A stretch of 64,000 nt of DNA from Neiella marina (GTDB lineage Bacteria; Pseudomonadota; Gammaproteobacteria; Enterobacterales; Neiellaceae): assembly GCF_002165625.1 (NCBI RefSeq), contig NZ_NGNS01000006.1, forward strand, positions 124,001 to 188,000. The letters are read 5' to 3'. A model generated the notes under the pieces. That model did not search any database. It had not been told where the DNA came from and saw only the letters and a program-made list of their open reading frames with translations. A program made the position numbers and the translations under genes. Positions 11,680 to 22,490 of the stretch are shown here, one piece after another (the first letter of the stretch is position 1; each line of letters starts with the position of its first letter).

Positions 11680-12441
11680 TTAGAACACCAGTCCACCGTC
11701 AATGCTGGCTTGTGTGCGCGCTTCAACCATCAGCTTACGCATGGTTGCGACGGCTTCGGGTAAGCCAGAATAAACAGCCCGAGCAACAATCGAATGACCA
11801 ATGTTTAGTTCTTCGATCTGCGGAATAGCAGCGATAGGCGCTACGTTGTGGTAATGCAAGCCGTGGCCAGCATTAACCCGTAACCCCAGACCATCAGCAA
11901 ATTCAGCACCGGCAGCAATCTTTGTTAATTCGAGTTGCTGACTGGCATCATCTTCAGCATCGGCGTAAGCGCCAGTATGAAGTTCAATGTAAGGTGCACC
12001 AGAGGACTTGGCAGCTTCAATTTGATCCGGCTCGGCATCGATAAACAACGACACTTTAATTCCGACTTCAGCCAACTGAGCAACAACGTCGGTAATGCGG
12101 GTAAGATTACCCTGCACATCCAAGCCGCCTTCTGTTGTTAGCTCTTCACGTTTTTCCGGTACTAAGCAAACAAATTCAGGTTTGATACGACGGGCAATAG
12201 CGACCATTTCATCGGTGGCGGCCATCTCTAAGTTCATTCGAGTTTTGATGGTTTGAGCCAATATTTCGACATCGCGATCTTGGATATGACGGCGATCTTC
12301 ACGTAAATGTACGGTGATACCATCAGCACCAGCTTGCTCAGCCAAAGCCGCGGCATGGACCGTATCGGGGTAAACGGCTTTACGAACCTGACGTAAAGTT
12401 GCGACATGATCGATATTGACACCGAGATATATTTGTTTCAC
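11680..12441 (-). CDS. pdxJ: Pyridoxine 5'-phosphate synthase PdxJ
   Basis: Condenses 1-deoxyxylulose 5-phosphate with 3-amino-2-oxopropyl phosphate in vitamin B6 synthesis. Family motifs include [12 protein letters not shown] at the N-terminus, [14 protein letters not shown], and AGHGLHYHN near the C-terminus. The frame is open nine codons further, but a GTG at 12439-12441 with GAGG six bases upstream gives the family N-terminus and 253 residues. That GTG overlaps the recO stop codon (GTGTGA), a four-base overlap typical of translational coupling. The pdxJ-acpS pairing is conserved in gammaproteobacteria. Confidence 0.95.
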   Translation of the reverse strand: MKQIYLGVNIDHVATLRQVRKAVYPDTVHAAALAEQAGADGITVHLREDRRHIQDRDVEILAQTIKTRMNLEMAATDEMVAIARRIKPEFVCLVPEKREELTTEGGLDVQGNLTRITDVVAQLAEVGIKVSLFIDAEPDQIEAAKSSGAPYIELHTGAYADAEDDASQQLELTKIAAGAEFADGLGLRVNAGHGLHYHNVAPIAAIPQIEELNIGHSIVARAVYSGLPEAVATMRKLMVEARTQASIDGGLVF

Positions 12442-13130
12442 ACCTTGCCTCGTTTCATTTGTAACCATACTTGACGACTCTGCAATGGTCGCCCTGCCAA
12501 CAATGGCTCAAGCCGTTGCCGGGTTAAAATCTTGGCAGCCCGCAGTACTGCCTCGTCAGCATAATCTGACGATTCGATACATTGTAAATGCCAGCCCTTA
12601 ATAGCACTGTCATACTCACTCGGCACCAGTCCTTGTTGGGGCTCCCAGAGGTAAAAGCCATCATCAACAAGCTGCTGAGTATCACTCAAACCATAGCCGA
12701 GATGATCCAGTAGCGCATGTTCGAACTGCCGCAATACCGGCTCTAACTTGACCGTTGGCTGAGCTAATTGCGCAATGGCAGCACCATAGTGAGCAAACAC
12801 TGCGCCCGCCGATTCCAACGGAGTCAGTAACCGATACAGTAATTCATTGAGGTAAAAACCGGCGAGAGTGTTATCGCCGGTCAGGGCAAAGGCCTGATTG
12901 CCAGCTTCAACCTGTTGTAACTGTCCCAAATCAGACTTGCTTTGCCAGCTAATCAGCAATGGCGCAAAGGGTTGCAGTATCGCGCCTAGCGGCTGCTTTT
13001 TGCGCCTCATGCCTCGGGCAACCAAACGCACCAAGCCATGCTGCTGAGTGAGCAAATCGACTAGCGCTGAATCTTCGCGGTAGGGGCGCCGATTCAACAC
13101 ATAAGCGGGCTCTAATTGGGCCCGTAACAT
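12438..13130 (-). CDS. recO: DNA repair protein RecO
   Basis: RecFOR-pathway mediator that helps load RecA on SSB-coated DNA. The N-terminal OB fold shows [19 protein letters not shown] and [12 protein letters not shown]; the rest is the helical RecO C-terminal region. The 230 residues are in the normal range. The ATG directly follows the era stop codon with no gap, and its 3' end overlaps pdxJ by four bases, so it is translated within the rnc-era-recO-pdxJ unit. Confidence 0.94.
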   Translation of the reverse strand: MLRAQLEPAYVLNRRPYREDSALVDLLTQQHGLVRLVARGMRRKKQPLGAILQPFAPLLISWQSKSDLGQLQQVEAGNQAFALTGDNTLAGFYLNELLYRLLTPLESAGAVFAHYGAAIAQLAQPTVKLEPVLRQFEHALLDHLGYGLSDTQQLVDDGFYLWEPQQGLVPSEYDSAIKGWHLQCIESSDYADEAVLRAAKILTRQRLEPLLAGRPLQSRQVWLQMKRGKV

Positions 13131-14033
13131 TTAGTCTTCGCCGTAACCCAGGCTACGCAGAGCGCGCTCATCGTCAGCCCAACCACTTTTGGTTTTGACC
13201 CAGATTTGCAGAAACACTTTCTGCTGAAATAACTCTTCCATGTCTAGTCGAGCTTCTCGACCAATGCGTTTAAGCTTTTCGCCCCCCTTGCCAATGATCA
13301 TGCGTTTTTGTGAGTCACGCTCGACCAACACCAAGGCATTAAGTTCAGCAATACCTTTCTCATTGACCGCAAAACGCTCGATTTCAACCGTGACACTGTA
13401 GGGCAGCTCATCACCAGTAAAACGCATCAGTTTCTCGCGCACAATCTCTGCTGCCATAAAACGTTGCGACCGATCGGTAACGTAATCTTCTGGAAAGAAA
13501 TGCTCACACTCAGGCAAGTGATCGAGGACAATTTTCATCAAAGCATCAACGTTGTCACCTTTTTCTGCCGAGATTGGCATCACATCATCAAATGACATGC
13601 GGCCAGATAGCTTTTGCAGAATCGGTAGTAACTGCGCCTTGTCTTTAAACTGATCAACCTTATTGATGGCAGCGATCACCCTTACTCGCTTCGGCAGGCG
13701 CTGCAACTTCTCAATGACCAGATCATCATCAGTGGTCCACTGATCACTGTCGCAAAGAAAGATCACCATCTCAATGTCGGTCAGGCTGGAGGAGGCTGCT
13801 CGATTCATCAATCGATTGATGGCTCGTTTCTCTTCCTTATGCAGACCCGGGGTATCGACAAATACCACCTGATCATTGCCTTCGGTGAAAATGCCAGTGA
13901 TGCGGTGACGAGTGGTTTGCGGCTTTTTCGATGTGATACTGATTTTTTGGCCAAGGATCTGGTTGAGCAAGGTCGATTTACCGACATTCGGGCGGCCAAC
14001 AATAGCCACCATACCTGCGCGTTGTTTAATCAT
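13131..14033 (-). CDS. era: GTPase Era
   Basis: GTPase that binds the 3' end of 16S rRNA and assists 30S maturation and growth control. G-domain motifs: GRPNVGKST (G1), DTPGLH (G3) and NKVD (G4); a C-terminal KH domain follows around residues 200-290 with [13 protein letters not shown]. The frame extends 31 codons upstream, but the ATG at 14033 gives the family start [16 protein letters not shown] and 300 residues. That start overlaps the rnc stop by eight bases, indicating coupling to RNase III. Confidence 0.97.
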   Translation of the reverse strand: MIKQRAGMVAIVGRPNVGKSTLLNQILGQKISITSKKPQTTRHRITGIFTEGNDQVVFVDTPGLHKEEKRAINRLMNRAASSSLTDIEMVIFLCDSDQWTTDDDLVIEKLQRLPKRVRVIAAINKVDQFKDKAQLLPILQKLSGRMSFDDVMPISAEKGDNVDALMKIVLDHLPECEHFFPEDYVTDRSQRFMAAEIVREKLMRFTGDELPYSVTVEIERFAVNEKGIAELNALVLVERDSQKRMIIGKGGEKLKRIGREARLDMEELFQQKVFLQIWVKTKSGWADDERALRSLGYGED

Positions 14034-14712
14034 CGGATAGTAACCCCTGCAATACTTGCTCTGCAGCCGCCTGCTCCGCTTTGCGACGACTTGAGCCTTT
14101 GGCAATAACTGGCTCAGCCCCAGCAATTGAGCAGCTCACAGTAAATGTTTGCTTGTGAGCCTGACCAGAGGTGTCAATTACTTCATAGTCGGGCAACGGT
14201 AATTTGTTCGCTTGCAAGTATTCTTGCAGACGAGTTTTGGGGTCTTTTTGATTAACCCCTGGCGCAATGGTGGCAAGACGGCTTTGATACCATTTCAAGA
14301 CCATGGCTTTGGCGACTTCAATGCCAGCATCCAAGAACACCGCACCGATGATGGCTTCAACTGCATCGGCCAATATCGATTCGCGACGAAATCCGCCGCT
14401 CTTTAGTTCGCCCGGACCAAGCTTGAGGTAGTCGCCTAAACCAAAATCTTGCGCTAATTCTGCCAGCGTTTGCCCTCGTACTAGGGTCGCTCGCATGCGG
14501 CTTAAGTCACCTTCATTTTGCTCTGGAAAAGCATGGTACAAAGCTTCCGCAATGACCACACCCAAAATCGCGTCACCAAGAAATTCGAGGCGTTCGTTAT
14601 GCAATGACGCCGCACTGCGGTGAGTCAACGCTTGTTCGAGCAATTGAGCTTGAGCAAACTGGTGACCCACGATCGTTTGCAAGCGTGCTAAATTGACGGC
14701 GTTTAACGCCAT
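14026..14712 (-). CDS. rnc: Ribonuclease III
   Basis: Double-strand-specific endoribonuclease that processes rRNA precursors and structured mRNAs. The catalytic signature [12 protein letters not shown] lies near residues 38-50, with a further acidic cluster ([16 protein letters not shown]), and a double-stranded RNA-binding domain occupies about residues 155-228. Length 228 is standard. Its ATG overlaps the lepB stop by one base (TAATG), and its end overlaps era by eight. Confidence 0.97.
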   Translation of the reverse strand: MALNAVNLARLQTIVGHQFAQAQLLEQALTHRSAASLHNERLEFLGDAILGVVIAEALYHAFPEQNEGDLSRMRATLVRGQTLAELAQDFGLGDYLKLGPGELKSGGFRRESILADAVEAIIGAVFLDAGIEVAKAMVLKWYQSRLATIAPGVNQKDPKTRLQEYLQANKLPLPDYEVIDTSGQAHKQTFTVSCSIAGAEPVIAKGSSRRKAEQAAAEQVLQGLLSDD

Positions 14713-15626
14713 TATTCAATACTTCCTAAACGTTCAAAACGGATACCGGTTGGTATCCAAGACGGCAACCACGAATCTTCGCTGCGCTCAAATTCAAAGC
14801 TCATCCAGATAAACACGGCTTTACCGACCAAATACTCTTCTGGCACGAATCCCCAGAATCGGCTATCACGAGAATTATCGCGATTGTCGCCAAGCACGAA
14901 GTATGAATCAGCAGGTACTTTCCACTCATCGAGCTGAGTGCCCGGTTGGCTGTAGTATTCGTTAAGACGATCAGGAATGGCTGGGTTTACCAAAATTTGA
15001 TGGTTGGTCTCGCCGTGTTGCTGAGAAGCCTGAATCAAAGGGAACGGCCCCTGTAAATACTGACTTTTAGCTTTATTCGTCATTTCTACCGGTTGGTACC
15101 CGGGACACTCTGTGCCATCACAAGCTGGCTTCACATACAGTTGCTTATCGCGGTAAATGATCGAATCACCCGGCACACCAACAACACGCTTGATGTAATC
15201 AACGTTGGGCGACTCTGGATATTTAAAAACAATAACATCGCCGCGTTGTGGCGCTCCGGTCTCAACTATTTGCTTGCGAAGCAGCGGCTCACGCAAACCA
15301 TAGGCATACTTCTCTACGAGGATAAAATCCCCCTTGAGTAACGTGGGCATCATCGAACCAGAAGGAATTTGAAACGGCTCGTACAAGAACGAGCGCAGAA
15401 TCAAGACAAAAGCCAGCACCGGAAACACCGACACTGCAGTATCAATCCAGCCTGGAATTTCCTGCAGCTTGGCCTTGGCTTCGTCTGGCAGGCCCGACTG
15501 ACTATTGGCTTCGCCGGCAGCCAAAGCTTCAGCTCGCTTTTTGCTCCAGACCAAACGTTCCATGGCGTAGACAAAACCAGTGAACAAGGTCAGAAAAAAT
15601 AAAATCTGAGAAAAATAAGTGGCCAT
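14712..15626 (-). CDS. lepB: Signal peptidase I
   Basis: Inner-membrane protease that removes signal peptides from exported proteins. An N-terminal transmembrane segment and a second hydrophobic segment around residues 60-78 precede the catalytic domain. The nucleophile is the serine in [10 protein letters not shown], and the general base lysine is in [12 protein letters not shown]; the box [11 protein letters not shown] is present. The 304 residues fit the enterobacterial type with two membrane segments. An AGGGA SD precedes the ATG. It follows lepA by eight bases. Confidence 0.97.
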   Translation of the reverse strand: MATYFSQILFFLTLFTGFVYAMERLVWSKKRAEALAAGEANSQSGLPDEAKAKLQEIPGWIDTAVSVFPVLAFVLILRSFLYEPFQIPSGSMMPTLLKGDFILVEKYAYGLREPLLRKQIVETGAPQRGDVIVFKYPESPNVDYIKRVVGVPGDSIIYRDKQLYVKPACDGTECPGYQPVEMTNKAKSQYLQGPFPLIQASQQHGETNHQILVNPAIPDRLNEYYSQPGTQLDEWKVPADSYFVLGDNRDNSRDSRFWGFVPEEYLVGKAVFIWMSFEFERSEDSWLPSWIPTGIRFERLGSIE

Positions 15627-15634
15627 TTATATCC

Positions 15635-17434
15635 CTATTTACCATCAACTTTGAGAATGGCCAGAAACGCTTCTTGAGGTACTTCAACGTTACCCACTTG
15701 CTTCATTCGTTTCTTACCTTCTTTCTGTTTTGCCAACAGTTTCTTCTTACGGCTAATATCACCGCCATAACACTTGGCGATTACGTTTTTGCGCATTTGC
15801 TTGACTGTTGAGCGGGCAATCACGTGGTTACCAATAGCGGCCTGAATTGCAACATCAAACATTTGCCGCGGGATGAGCTCGCGCATTTTTTCAACCACGG
15901 CGCGGCCGCGGCTTTGAGCATTATCGGCATGACAAATAATCGCCAATGCATCCACCCGATCACCATTGATCAGAATGTCCACTCTAACCATTTTTGCCGC
16001 TTGGAAGTGTTTAAAATTGTAATCAAGTGATGCATAACCACGACTGGTTGATTTTAGTCGGTCGAAGAAGTCAAGAACCACTTCACCCATTGGAATATCA
16101 TAATTCAGCGATACTTGATTGCCGTGGTAACTCATGTTCGTTTGCACACCACGCTTTTCGACACACAAAGTAATAACATTACCCAAGTGTTCCTGTGGCA
16201 CCAGAATATTGACGTCGGCAATCGGCTCACGAATTTCATCAATGTTGTTGATTGGCGGCAACTTGGCCGGGCTATCGACCATTTCGATAGAGCCGTCGTT
16301 TACTGCCACTTCATAAACTACCGTGGGTGCGGTCGTAATAAGCTCTAGATCGTATTCACGCTCCAAGCGTTCCTGGATGATTTCCATGTGCAGCATGCCC
16401 AAGAAACCACAGCGGAAACCAAAACCCAGTGCAGCTGAGCTTTCAGGCTCATAGAATAGTGATGCGTCATTAAGGCTCAATTTAGCCAGCGCATCTCGGA
16501 ATGCTTCGTAGTCGTCCGAACTAATCGGGAACAAACCGGCATAGACCTGCGGTTTTACTTTTTGAAAGCCCGGTAATGCGGTTTCGCAAGGTTTACGAGC
16601 AAGGGTCAAGGTATCACCCACCGGCGCTCCCAAGATCTCTTTCATACCGCAAACAACCCAACCAACCTCACCGGTTTTTAGCACCCCAGTATCGGTTTGC
16701 TTGGGTGTAAAAATACCAATGCGGTCAATGCCCCAATCTTGGCCAGTACTCATGACCCGAATCTTGTCGCCTTTTTTCAGCTCGCCATTTTTCACTCGAA
16801 CCAGAGAGACAACACCGAGATAGGAGTCAAACCATGAGTCGATGATCAGCGCTTGAGTTTCAGATTCTTCGTTGCCTTCAGGCGCTGGAATCGATTGCAC
16901 AATTCGCTCAAGCACATCCTCAATACCAATACCGGTTTTCGCTGAACAGCGCACCGCATCAACGGCATCAATACCAACGATATCTTCGATCTCTTCAGCC
17001 ACCCTATCAGGGTCGGCCTGTGGCAAATCAATCTTGTTTAAGATCGGCACCACTTCCAAGTCCATTTCAATGGCGGTGTAACAGTTGGCTAAGGTTTGAG
17101 CCTCGACGCCCTGACCGGCATCAACGACCAGCAAAGCCCCTTCACAAGCAGCCAACGAGCGTGATACTTCGTAAGAGAAGTCAACGTGGCCCGGAGTATC
17201 AATAAAATTTAGCTGATAGGTTTCGCCATCTTTAGCGGTGTAATTAAGCGTCACAGACTGCGCTTTAATGGTGATACCACGCTCTCGTTCCAAATCCATG
17301 GAATCCAACACCTGTGCCGCCATTTCCCGATCACTAAGGCCACCACAATGTTGGATCAATCGATCAGATAAGGTCGATTTACCATGGTCGATGTGGGCGA
17401 TAATCGAAAAATTGCGAATGTGCGATTGCTTCAT
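15635..17434 (-). CDS. lepA: Elongation factor 4 (LepA)
   Basis: Ribosome-associated GTPase implicated in translation fidelity and 30S biogenesis. GTPase motifs are [18 protein letters not shown] and NKIDLP; the LepA-specific C-terminal domain is intact and ends with ILKVDGK. The 599 residues match the family exactly. It sits between rseC and lepB, the standard lepA-lepB pairing. Confidence 0.97.
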   Translation of the reverse strand: MKQSHIRNFSIIAHIDHGKSTLSDRLIQHCGGLSDREMAAQVLDSMDLERERGITIKAQSVTLNYTAKDGETYQLNFIDTPGHVDFSYEVSRSLAACEGALLVVDAGQGVEAQTLANCYTAIEMDLEVVPILNKIDLPQADPDRVAEEIEDIVGIDAVDAVRCSAKTGIGIEDVLERIVQSIPAPEGNEESETQALIIDSWFDSYLGVVSLVRVKNGELKKGDKIRVMSTGQDWGIDRIGIFTPKQTDTGVLKTGEVGWVVCGMKEILGAPVGDTLTLARKPCETALPGFQKVKPQVYAGLFPISSDDYEAFRDALAKLSLNDASLFYEPESSAALGFGFRCGFLGMLHMEIIQERLEREYDLELITTAPTVVYEVAVNDGSIEMVDSPAKLPPINNIDEIREPIADVNILVPQEHLGNVITLCVEKRGVQTNMSYHGNQVSLNYDIPMGEVVLDFFDRLKSTSRGYASLDYNFKHFQAAKMVRVDILINGDRVDALAIICHADNAQSRGRAVVEKMRELIPRQMFDVAIQAAIGNHVIARSTVKQMRKNVIAKCYGGDISRKKKLLAKQKEGKKRMKQVGNVEVPQEAFLAILKVDGK

Positions 17435-17525
17435 TGGGTTAGAACTGCCTGCTTTGTGTTAATTCCAAGGGCGGAGATTGTACTGAAAATAAACCGCAGA
17501 CACTAGGTCTACAGCATTCAGCGCC

Positions 17526-17996
17526 TTAGCAGTCGACGGTGAGCCCATCCACAGGTTGGTGTCGTCGTTTTATATGCGGCTCAAACCATTGATGTTTTTG
17601 AATTTTACTATGCCACCAGCGGGCCCCAACAAAACCAGCGGCACCAAACAACAAGGCGCTGAGCACCACCATGAGCTCAGTTTGGTTAAGCAGACCGACG
17701 AATAACCAGTTGCCAACGCCCGCGCCAACTAAGATCGCCACCAAAGGAACCACAAACATCAGCCCGGCAGCGGTCAGTAAGCCTTGCTCTGGCAAGGCCA
17801 ATACCACTTGTTCACCCACTTTTAACGGCGCATTGTACGGCAAGGTCAATCGATGGTAACGATTGGATAGCGCTCGGTTAACCTGACCATTACCACAATC
17901 TTTATCGGTACACTGTTCACAGCTGGAGCGCCGCAGCGCTTCAACGGTAACTTGACCGCCATGATAGTCAACGACAGTGGCAATCGTTTCGATCAT
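17526..17996 (-). CDS. rseC: SoxR-reducing/sigma-E regulatory protein RseC
   Basis: Small inner-membrane protein of the rpoE operon, thought to modulate sigma-E and to take part in SoxR reduction. The N-terminal cytoplasmic part has the cysteine cluster CEQCTDKDCG (residues about 26-35), which probably binds an iron-sulfur centre. Two adjacent transmembrane segments follow at about 75-97 and 103-125. The ATG overlaps the rseB stop by four bases (ATGA). Length 156 is typical. Confidence 0.93.
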   Translation of the reverse strand: MIETIATVVDYHGGQVTVEALRRSSCEQCTDKDCGNGQVNRALSNRYHRLTLPYNAPLKVGEQVVLALPEQGLLTAAGLMFVVPLVAILVGAGVGNWLFVGLLNQTELMVVLSALLFGAAGFVGARWWHSKIQKHQWFEPHIKRRHQPVDGLTVDC

Positions 17997-19042
17997 GGAG
18001 CTTTACCAGGCTGAGCGTTTTTCGTCACTACAGGATGAACACTCTCAACAATACGGGTAATCGTTTCTGGCGGCAGTTGACCAACAACAGCGACTTCGAC
18101 ACCATCTTTGGCTACCGTCATCAAATGAGTGGCGCCTTTACTCACTAAAGATTGTCCTGGCTGACCATCAACCGCCGACCCGACATAAACTGACACTGAG
18201 CTAATGCCATCGCTGTACAGTTGATAATCGACCAAACCATTGGTGGCACCAAGTTTGTGGCGATCCCGGCCCACCAGCTCAAACCCGCTTGGCACATAGC
18301 CGGCTACCCATCGAACCCGACCTTGGCCTGATACCTGTTCCGATTCCATCAAAGGCACCGGAGCGGGCAGTGTAACCTGCGACAACTGTTGAACAATCGG
18401 ACTTGGCGACTCACTGTAAGCCATCGAAACAATTTGCACATGCTCCAGCGGCTCGCCATTCGGAGCCACTAAATCTGCCCGCAATAACATGCCATGTTCG
18501 GCATCGAGCCATACCCAAATAGCATAGCGATCGGCCTCCTTTGGCTCGATCCGAATGAGTTGAGCGGCTCGTCCCATGACACGATTGCGGCCACCTAACA
18601 CAAAGCGATAGCTCGTCTTTAAGACATCAATATTGTTAATAAATGCTCGAGGAATGGGGCCAACAGCGCGCTGCCCTGCAACGGAATATGGCGGTTCGTC
18701 GTGCTGAAAGTAGGTCACGGTATCGCCACGATGAAGAATTTCTCGCTCTGGACCATTGAGATAATTGACGTAAACCAAGGGCTCGCCATCGACAATGCCA
18801 TGTTCAATCGCGATCGGCTCAAAGTGCTGTTGGTTGACACGAATTACCGATAATGAGTAATTGGCGGCTTTAAACGTTTGCCCCATGCGCTTGAGCCAAG
18901 ACTCTGCGCTAGCGGAGTTTCCCTGATCTGCTTGCGTCGCAAAAGAGAGAGTGAGGATTAGAAAAGAGAAAGCTGCAGCGGCTAAGCGCTGCAGCGATAT
19001 AGGATTATTGTTGAGGCTGTTCAGTCGTTGAACTATCTGCAT
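17993..19042 (-). CDS. rseB: Sigma-E factor regulatory protein RseB
   Basis: Periplasmic protein that binds RseA and protects it from DegS cleavage until off-pathway lipopolysaccharide or lipoprotein signals arrive. An N-terminal signal peptide ends near ATQADQ (about residue 40), followed by the lipoprotein-binding-like large domain and the small C-terminal MucB/RseB domain. The only ATG is 38 bases inside rseA and has a weak SD, so translation is probably coupled. A perfect 9-bp inverted repeat (18972-18995) lies within the signal-peptide codons. Confidence 0.92.
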   Translation of the reverse strand: MQIVQRLNSLNNNPISLQRLAAAAFSFLILTLSFATQADQGNSASAESWLKRMGQTFKAANYSLSVIRVNQQHFEPIAIEHGIVDGEPLVYVNYLNGPEREILHRGDTVTYFQHDEPPYSVAGQRAVGPIPRAFINNIDVLKTSYRFVLGGRNRVMGRAAQLIRIEPKEADRYAIWVWLDAEHGMLLRADLVAPNGEPLEHVQIVSMAYSESPSPIVQQLSQVTLPAPVPLMESEQVSGQGRVRWVAGYVPSGFELVGRDRHKLGATNGLVDYQLYSDGISSVSVYVGSAVDGQPGQSLVSKGATHLMTVAKDGVEVAVVGQLPPETITRIVESVHPVVTKNAQPGKAP

Positions 19043-19628
19043 CTTGTTGTTTCACAGCTCGAGCAGTGTGCTGAGGCTGCTGAATTCTCATTTGAAGCTC
19101 GTGGTCTTGGAAATATGCATTAATTCGACGTCGTTGTTCAATCAATCTTTGTCGCGCGTCGGCCTGAGATTGAGCACTATTGTTGACAGGTGTCGCATTC
19201 AAACTAACAGGAGAGGCACTAACACCGACAACCGGATTGGTATTTAAGATTGGCAGAGGTTGTTCTTCAACCGACTCTTGACCGGTTTGTTGAACACCGA
19301 CAATCGCAACGGCAGCAACGGTCGCCGCAATGGCATATTGGCCGACTTGGCGGAACATACGAACCACCTTGCCAGGTACCTTAACCGTTGATTTGGTTTT
19401 CGCTGGCTTAGGAGCAAGCACTGTTGGCTCTTGTTCAATAGCCGCAGAAACGCTCGCCGCGAAGTCAGTACTCAATAAGGAAACGTCGTCACCCCGGACA
19501 GCATCGCTCACGGCATGGTGGCGCGCCCACTGATCTTGCAATTCTGGATCATCCAGCAATGCATCGATCATTTTGTCGTCTAGTTGATTATCAACCAGAG
19601 CAGAAACCCGTTCGAACTTGTCAGTCAT
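19005..19628 (-). CDS. rseA: Anti-sigma-E factor RseA
   Basis: Inner-membrane protein whose cytoplasmic N-terminus holds sigma-E inactive until DegS/RseP proteolysis. The RseA N-terminal domain starts MTDKFERVSALVDNQLDD. One transmembrane segment lies around residues 90-112 (IAATVAAVAIVGV), followed by a Gln-rich periplasmic tail. I chose the ATG (207 residues); a GTG three codons upstream, closer to an AAGG motif, is an alternative. It is co-oriented with rpoE, 32 bases after it. Confidence 0.92.
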   Translation of the reverse strand: MTDKFERVSALVDNQLDDKMIDALLDDPELQDQWARHHAVSDAVRGDDVSLLSTDFAASVSAAIEQEPTVLAPKPAKTKSTVKVPGKVVRMFRQVGQYAIAATVAAVAIVGVQQTGQESVEEQPLPILNTNPVVGVSASPVSLNATPVNNSAQSQADARQRLIEQRRRINAYFQDHELQMRIQQPQHTARAVKQQDADSSTTEQPQQ

Positions 19629-19660
19629 ACTAAACACCGTGCCTTAATAGGCTTATTTTA

Positions 19661-20239
19661 TTAGCGCTGAAGAAGCGGTTGCAGCCGCTTATCAATTGTT
19701 TCTCTCGCCCGGAAAATTCGTGAACGCACTGTACCAACAGGACATTCCATCACTCCGGCGATATCTTCGTAACTCATGCCTTCGAGCTCACGCAAGGTAA
19801 TTGCAGTGCGAAGATCATCGGGCAGTGTTTCAATCGCGTCGAACAACACTTGCCTGATTTCATCGGATAAAGCTTCACGCTCTGGTGTTGCCACCTCATG
19901 TAAAACTTCACCACCTTCGTAAAACTCGGCATCCTGCGCATCAACATCAGCCGCGGGCGGACGGCGCCCTTGCGAAACCAGATAGTTTTTTGCGCTGTTT
20001 ACTGCAATGCGATACAGCCAAGTGTAAAAAGCACTTTCGCCGCGAAAATTACCAATTGCCCGATACGCTTTAATGAACGCTTCTTGCGCTACATCTTGAA
20101 CCTCAGCAGGATTCTTTACGTATCTAGCAATTAGATTTGCGACCTTGTGTTGGTATTTATGGACCAACAAATCAAATGCGCGCTTATCACCTTGTTGCAC
20201 TCGCTCGACCAACTTATGGTCGATACTTTGCTCGCTCAT
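19661..20239 (-). CDS. rpoE: RNA polymerase sigma-E factor (sigma-24)
   Basis: Extracytoplasmic-function sigma factor controlling the envelope stress response. Region 2 (QDVAQEAFIKAYRAI and FYTWLYRIAVN) and region 4 (LPDDLRTAITLRELEGMSYEDIA and VGTVRSRIFRARE) are intact in 192 residues. It leads the rseABC operon that encodes its own regulators and continues into lepA-lepB-rnc-era. A sigma-E-type promoter lies 63 bases upstream, so it is predicted to be autoregulated. Confidence 0.98.
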   Translation of the reverse strand: MSEQSIDHKLVERVQQGDKRAFDLLVHKYQHKVANLIARYVKNPAEVQDVAQEAFIKAYRAIGNFRGESAFYTWLYRIAVNSAKNYLVSQGRRPPAADVDAQDAEFYEGGEVLHEVATPEREALSDEIRQVLFDAIETLPDDLRTAITLRELEGMSYEDIAGVMECPVGTVRSRIFRARETIDKRLQPLLQR

Positions 20240-20301
20240 TCGAGCCAGTTCTCCTATGTAATCCGTTTACAACAACTTCGCCGGCTCGTTGGCGATACAA
20301 G

Positions 20302-20328
20302 TGAGACCAACGGGTTCCGGAAAAGTTC
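20302..20328 (-). promoter_or_regulatory. Candidate sigma-E promoter of rpoE
   Basis: On the minus strand, GAACTT (20323-20328) and TCTCA (20302-20306) are separated by 16 bases. This closely fits the known sigma-E pattern (GGAACTT, 15-17 bases, TCTGA-like). It lies 63 bases before the rpoE start in the rpoE-nadB divergent spacer (20240-20432). Confidence 0.65.
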
Positions 20329-20432
20329 GGATAAATTTAAAAAAAATTTGCGACTTCAAATATGGGAGTTATGTAACGAGAAGCCAACTTCCGCTAACAT
20401 AACAAGGACTAATACCTGTAGCCAGTAACTTG

Positions 20433-22061
20433 ATGAAACAACCAGCTGATTATACCTGTGATGTTCTTATTATCGGCAGCGGTGCCGCAGGCCTGACTGC
20501 TGCTCTGCGCCTCGCACACGATGCCAAAGTGCTCGTACTAAGTAAAGGCCCTCTGACCGAAGGTGCAACCTATTATGCCCAAGGCGGCATAGCCGCGGTG
20601 TTTGATGAGACCGACAGTATATCGTCTCATGTCACCGATACCCTTGATGCAGGAGCCGGCCTTTGCGACGAAGAAGCAGTACTTCATACTGCATCTCGAG
20701 CCCGTCAAAGCATTCAATTTTTGATCGAAAAGGGTGTCCCCTTTGATACCGTTCGAGATGAAAATGGTCAGCTACGCTATCACCTAACGCGCGAAGGGGG
20801 TCACAGCCACCGACGCATTTTGCATGCCGCCGATGCGACAGGCAAGGCAGTACAAACAACGTTAGTGGATGCCGTTCGCGAACACCAAAACATTGAGTTA
20901 CTGGAACGCTACAACGCCGTTGACCTGATCACTGGTCACAAACTCGGCTTAGAGCAAAACAAAGTGCACGGTGCATACATATGGAATCGCAACAAGGAAA
21001 AGGTGGAAACGGTCCTCGCCCGTTTTGTGATTCTCGCTACCGGCGGTGCTTCTAAGGTCTATCAGTACACCAGTAACCCGGATGTTGCCTCTGGCGATGG
21101 CATCGCAATGGCTTGGCGAGCAGGTTGCCGGGTCGCCAACATGGAATTCAATCAGTTTCATCCTACTTGTTTATTCCATCCCGAAGCGCGCAATTTCTTA
21201 CTGACCGAAGCGCTTCGCGGCGAGGGAGCTCACCTCAAGCTACCCAATGGTGAACGCTTTATGCAGCGGTTTGATGATCGACTGGAGTTAGCCCCTCGAG
21301 ATATCGTTGCCCGCGCGATCGACTATGAAATGAAACGACTCGGTGCTGATTGTGTCTATCTAGATATTTCTCACAAACCAGCTGATTTTGTTCGCAGTCA
21401 TTTCCCAACGATATACGAAAAACTCAAATCACTAGGCATTGATATCACCACTCAAGCCATCCCTGTGGTACCCGCCGCGCACTATACTTGCGGTGGTGTC
21501 ATTGTTGATTTTGATGGCAAAACCGACTTAGAAGGCTTGTATGCCATTGGCGAAGTTAGCTACACCGGCCTCCATGGTGCCAACCGAATGGCCAGCAACT
21601 CGTTACTCGAATGTGTGGTATTTGCCGAGGCAGCAGCACAACACATTACCGAGCAGCTCGAAAGGCCGTGCGACCTTGTGGACATTCCCCAGTGGGATGA
21701 AAGCCAAGTTTCTTGTTCCGATGAAGAAGTTGTCATTCAACACAACTGGCATGAATTGCGGCTGTTCATGTGGGATTACGTCGGGATTGTAAGAACCGAC
21801 AAACGACTGCAGCGTGCTCTTCGAAGAATCAGATTGCTGCAACAAGAAGTCTTTGAATACTATTCATACTTTAAAGTAAGTAATAACTTACTCGAGTTAA
21901 GAAACTTACTTCAGGTGGCTGAGTTGATCGTTCTTTGTGCCATGCAACGAAAAGAGAGCCGCGGCTTGCACTACACCCTTGATCACCCCGATCAACTCGA
22001 ACATAGCGAACCAACGGTGCTCGTGCCAGATCCCATTAAGCCGGCACCACCGTCACTGTAA
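20433..22061 (+). CDS. nadB: L-aspartate oxidase
   Basis: FAD enzyme oxidising L-aspartate to iminoaspartate, the first step of de novo NAD synthesis. The FAD-binding motif [14 protein letters not shown] is near the N-terminus; [13 protein letters not shown], the [10 protein letters not shown] active-site segment and [15 protein letters not shown] are all present. A TTG lies one codon upstream, but the ATG at 20433 gives the family N-terminus (542 residues). It is divergent from rpoE, a common gammaproteobacterial arrangement, and its 3' end overlaps the convergent ygfX frame by nine bases. nadC of the same pathway lies at 39546. Confidence 0.97.
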   Translation: MKQPADYTCDVLIIGSGAAGLTAALRLAHDAKVLVLSKGPLTEGATYYAQGGIAAVFDETDSISSHVTDTLDAGAGLCDEEAVLHTASRARQSIQFLIEKGVPFDTVRDENGQLRYHLTREGGHSHRRILHAADATGKAVQTTLVDAVREHQNIELLERYNAVDLITGHKLGLEQNKVHGAYIWNRNKEKVETVLARFVILATGGASKVYQYTSNPDVASGDGIAMAWRAGCRVANMEFNQFHPTCLFHPEARNFLLTEALRGEGAHLKLPNGERFMQRFDDRLELAPRDIVARAIDYEMKRLGADCVYLDISHKPADFVRSHFPTIYEKLKSLGIDITTQAIPVVPAAHYTCGGVIVDFDGKTDLEGLYAIGEVSYTGLHGANRMASNSLLECVVFAEAAAQHITEQLERPCDLVDIPQWDESQVSCSDEEVVIQHNWHELRLFMWDYVGIVRTDKRLQRALRRIRLLQQEVFEYYSYFKVSNNLLELRNLLQVAELIVLCAMQRKESRGLHYTLDHPDQLEHSEPTVLVPDPIKPAPPSL

Positions 22062-22490
22062 CGGCCGCTTCAACTGATACAACATGGCGCTGAGCAGGCG
22101 AAAGTCTGTTGGCGCCACTGCATCTTTCATGATCAGGCACCAACGTATTCCCAACTCAGACTCAAAACGCATTAAAATAGCGATGTCAGTAGTGACTATC
22201 GGCAAGCATAAGGCTCCTTGAAGTTGCTGGTCGCCATGCTGGATAGACAACTGACTGGAGTCGAGCAATATCAGCTTCCCATGGTACGAAGCAATTTTGT
22301 CGTTCAGCAGATAAGTGACCCATACCACCAAGGGCATCAACAGAGTCGCCGCAATCGTCTGGCTGAACGCACCGTAGTAGGTGATCAACAGTAAGGACGA
22401 AAGCGCCACCAGCGCACCGAGATAAAGGATGTAGTGCGCCAGCTTTGAGCGAGTAAAATCAGTGGAGCAAACTACGGTTGTAATCGACAA
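22053..22490 (-). CDS. ygfX: YgfX (CptA) family inner-membrane protein
   Basis: Small membrane protein proposed in E. coli to act with SdhE, either as a toxin on FtsZ/MreB or as a membrane partner; its role is not settled. Two adjacent hydrophobic segments (about residues 20-40 and 44-64) are followed by a soluble part ending in a YgfX-like tail. The only workable start is a TTG inside sdhE, giving 145 residues and a 32-base overlap; the residues after it (VVCSTDF) line up with the start of E. coli YgfX. Family assignment rests on position behind sdhE, topology and weak similarity. Confidence 0.75.
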   Translation of the reverse strand: MSITTVVCSTDFTRSKLAHYILYLGALVALSSLLLITYYGAFSQTIAATLLMPLVVWVTYLLNDKIASYHGKLILLDSSQLSIQHGDQQLQGALCLPIVTTDIAILMRFESELGIRWCLIMKDAVAPTDFRLLSAMLYQLKRPLQ

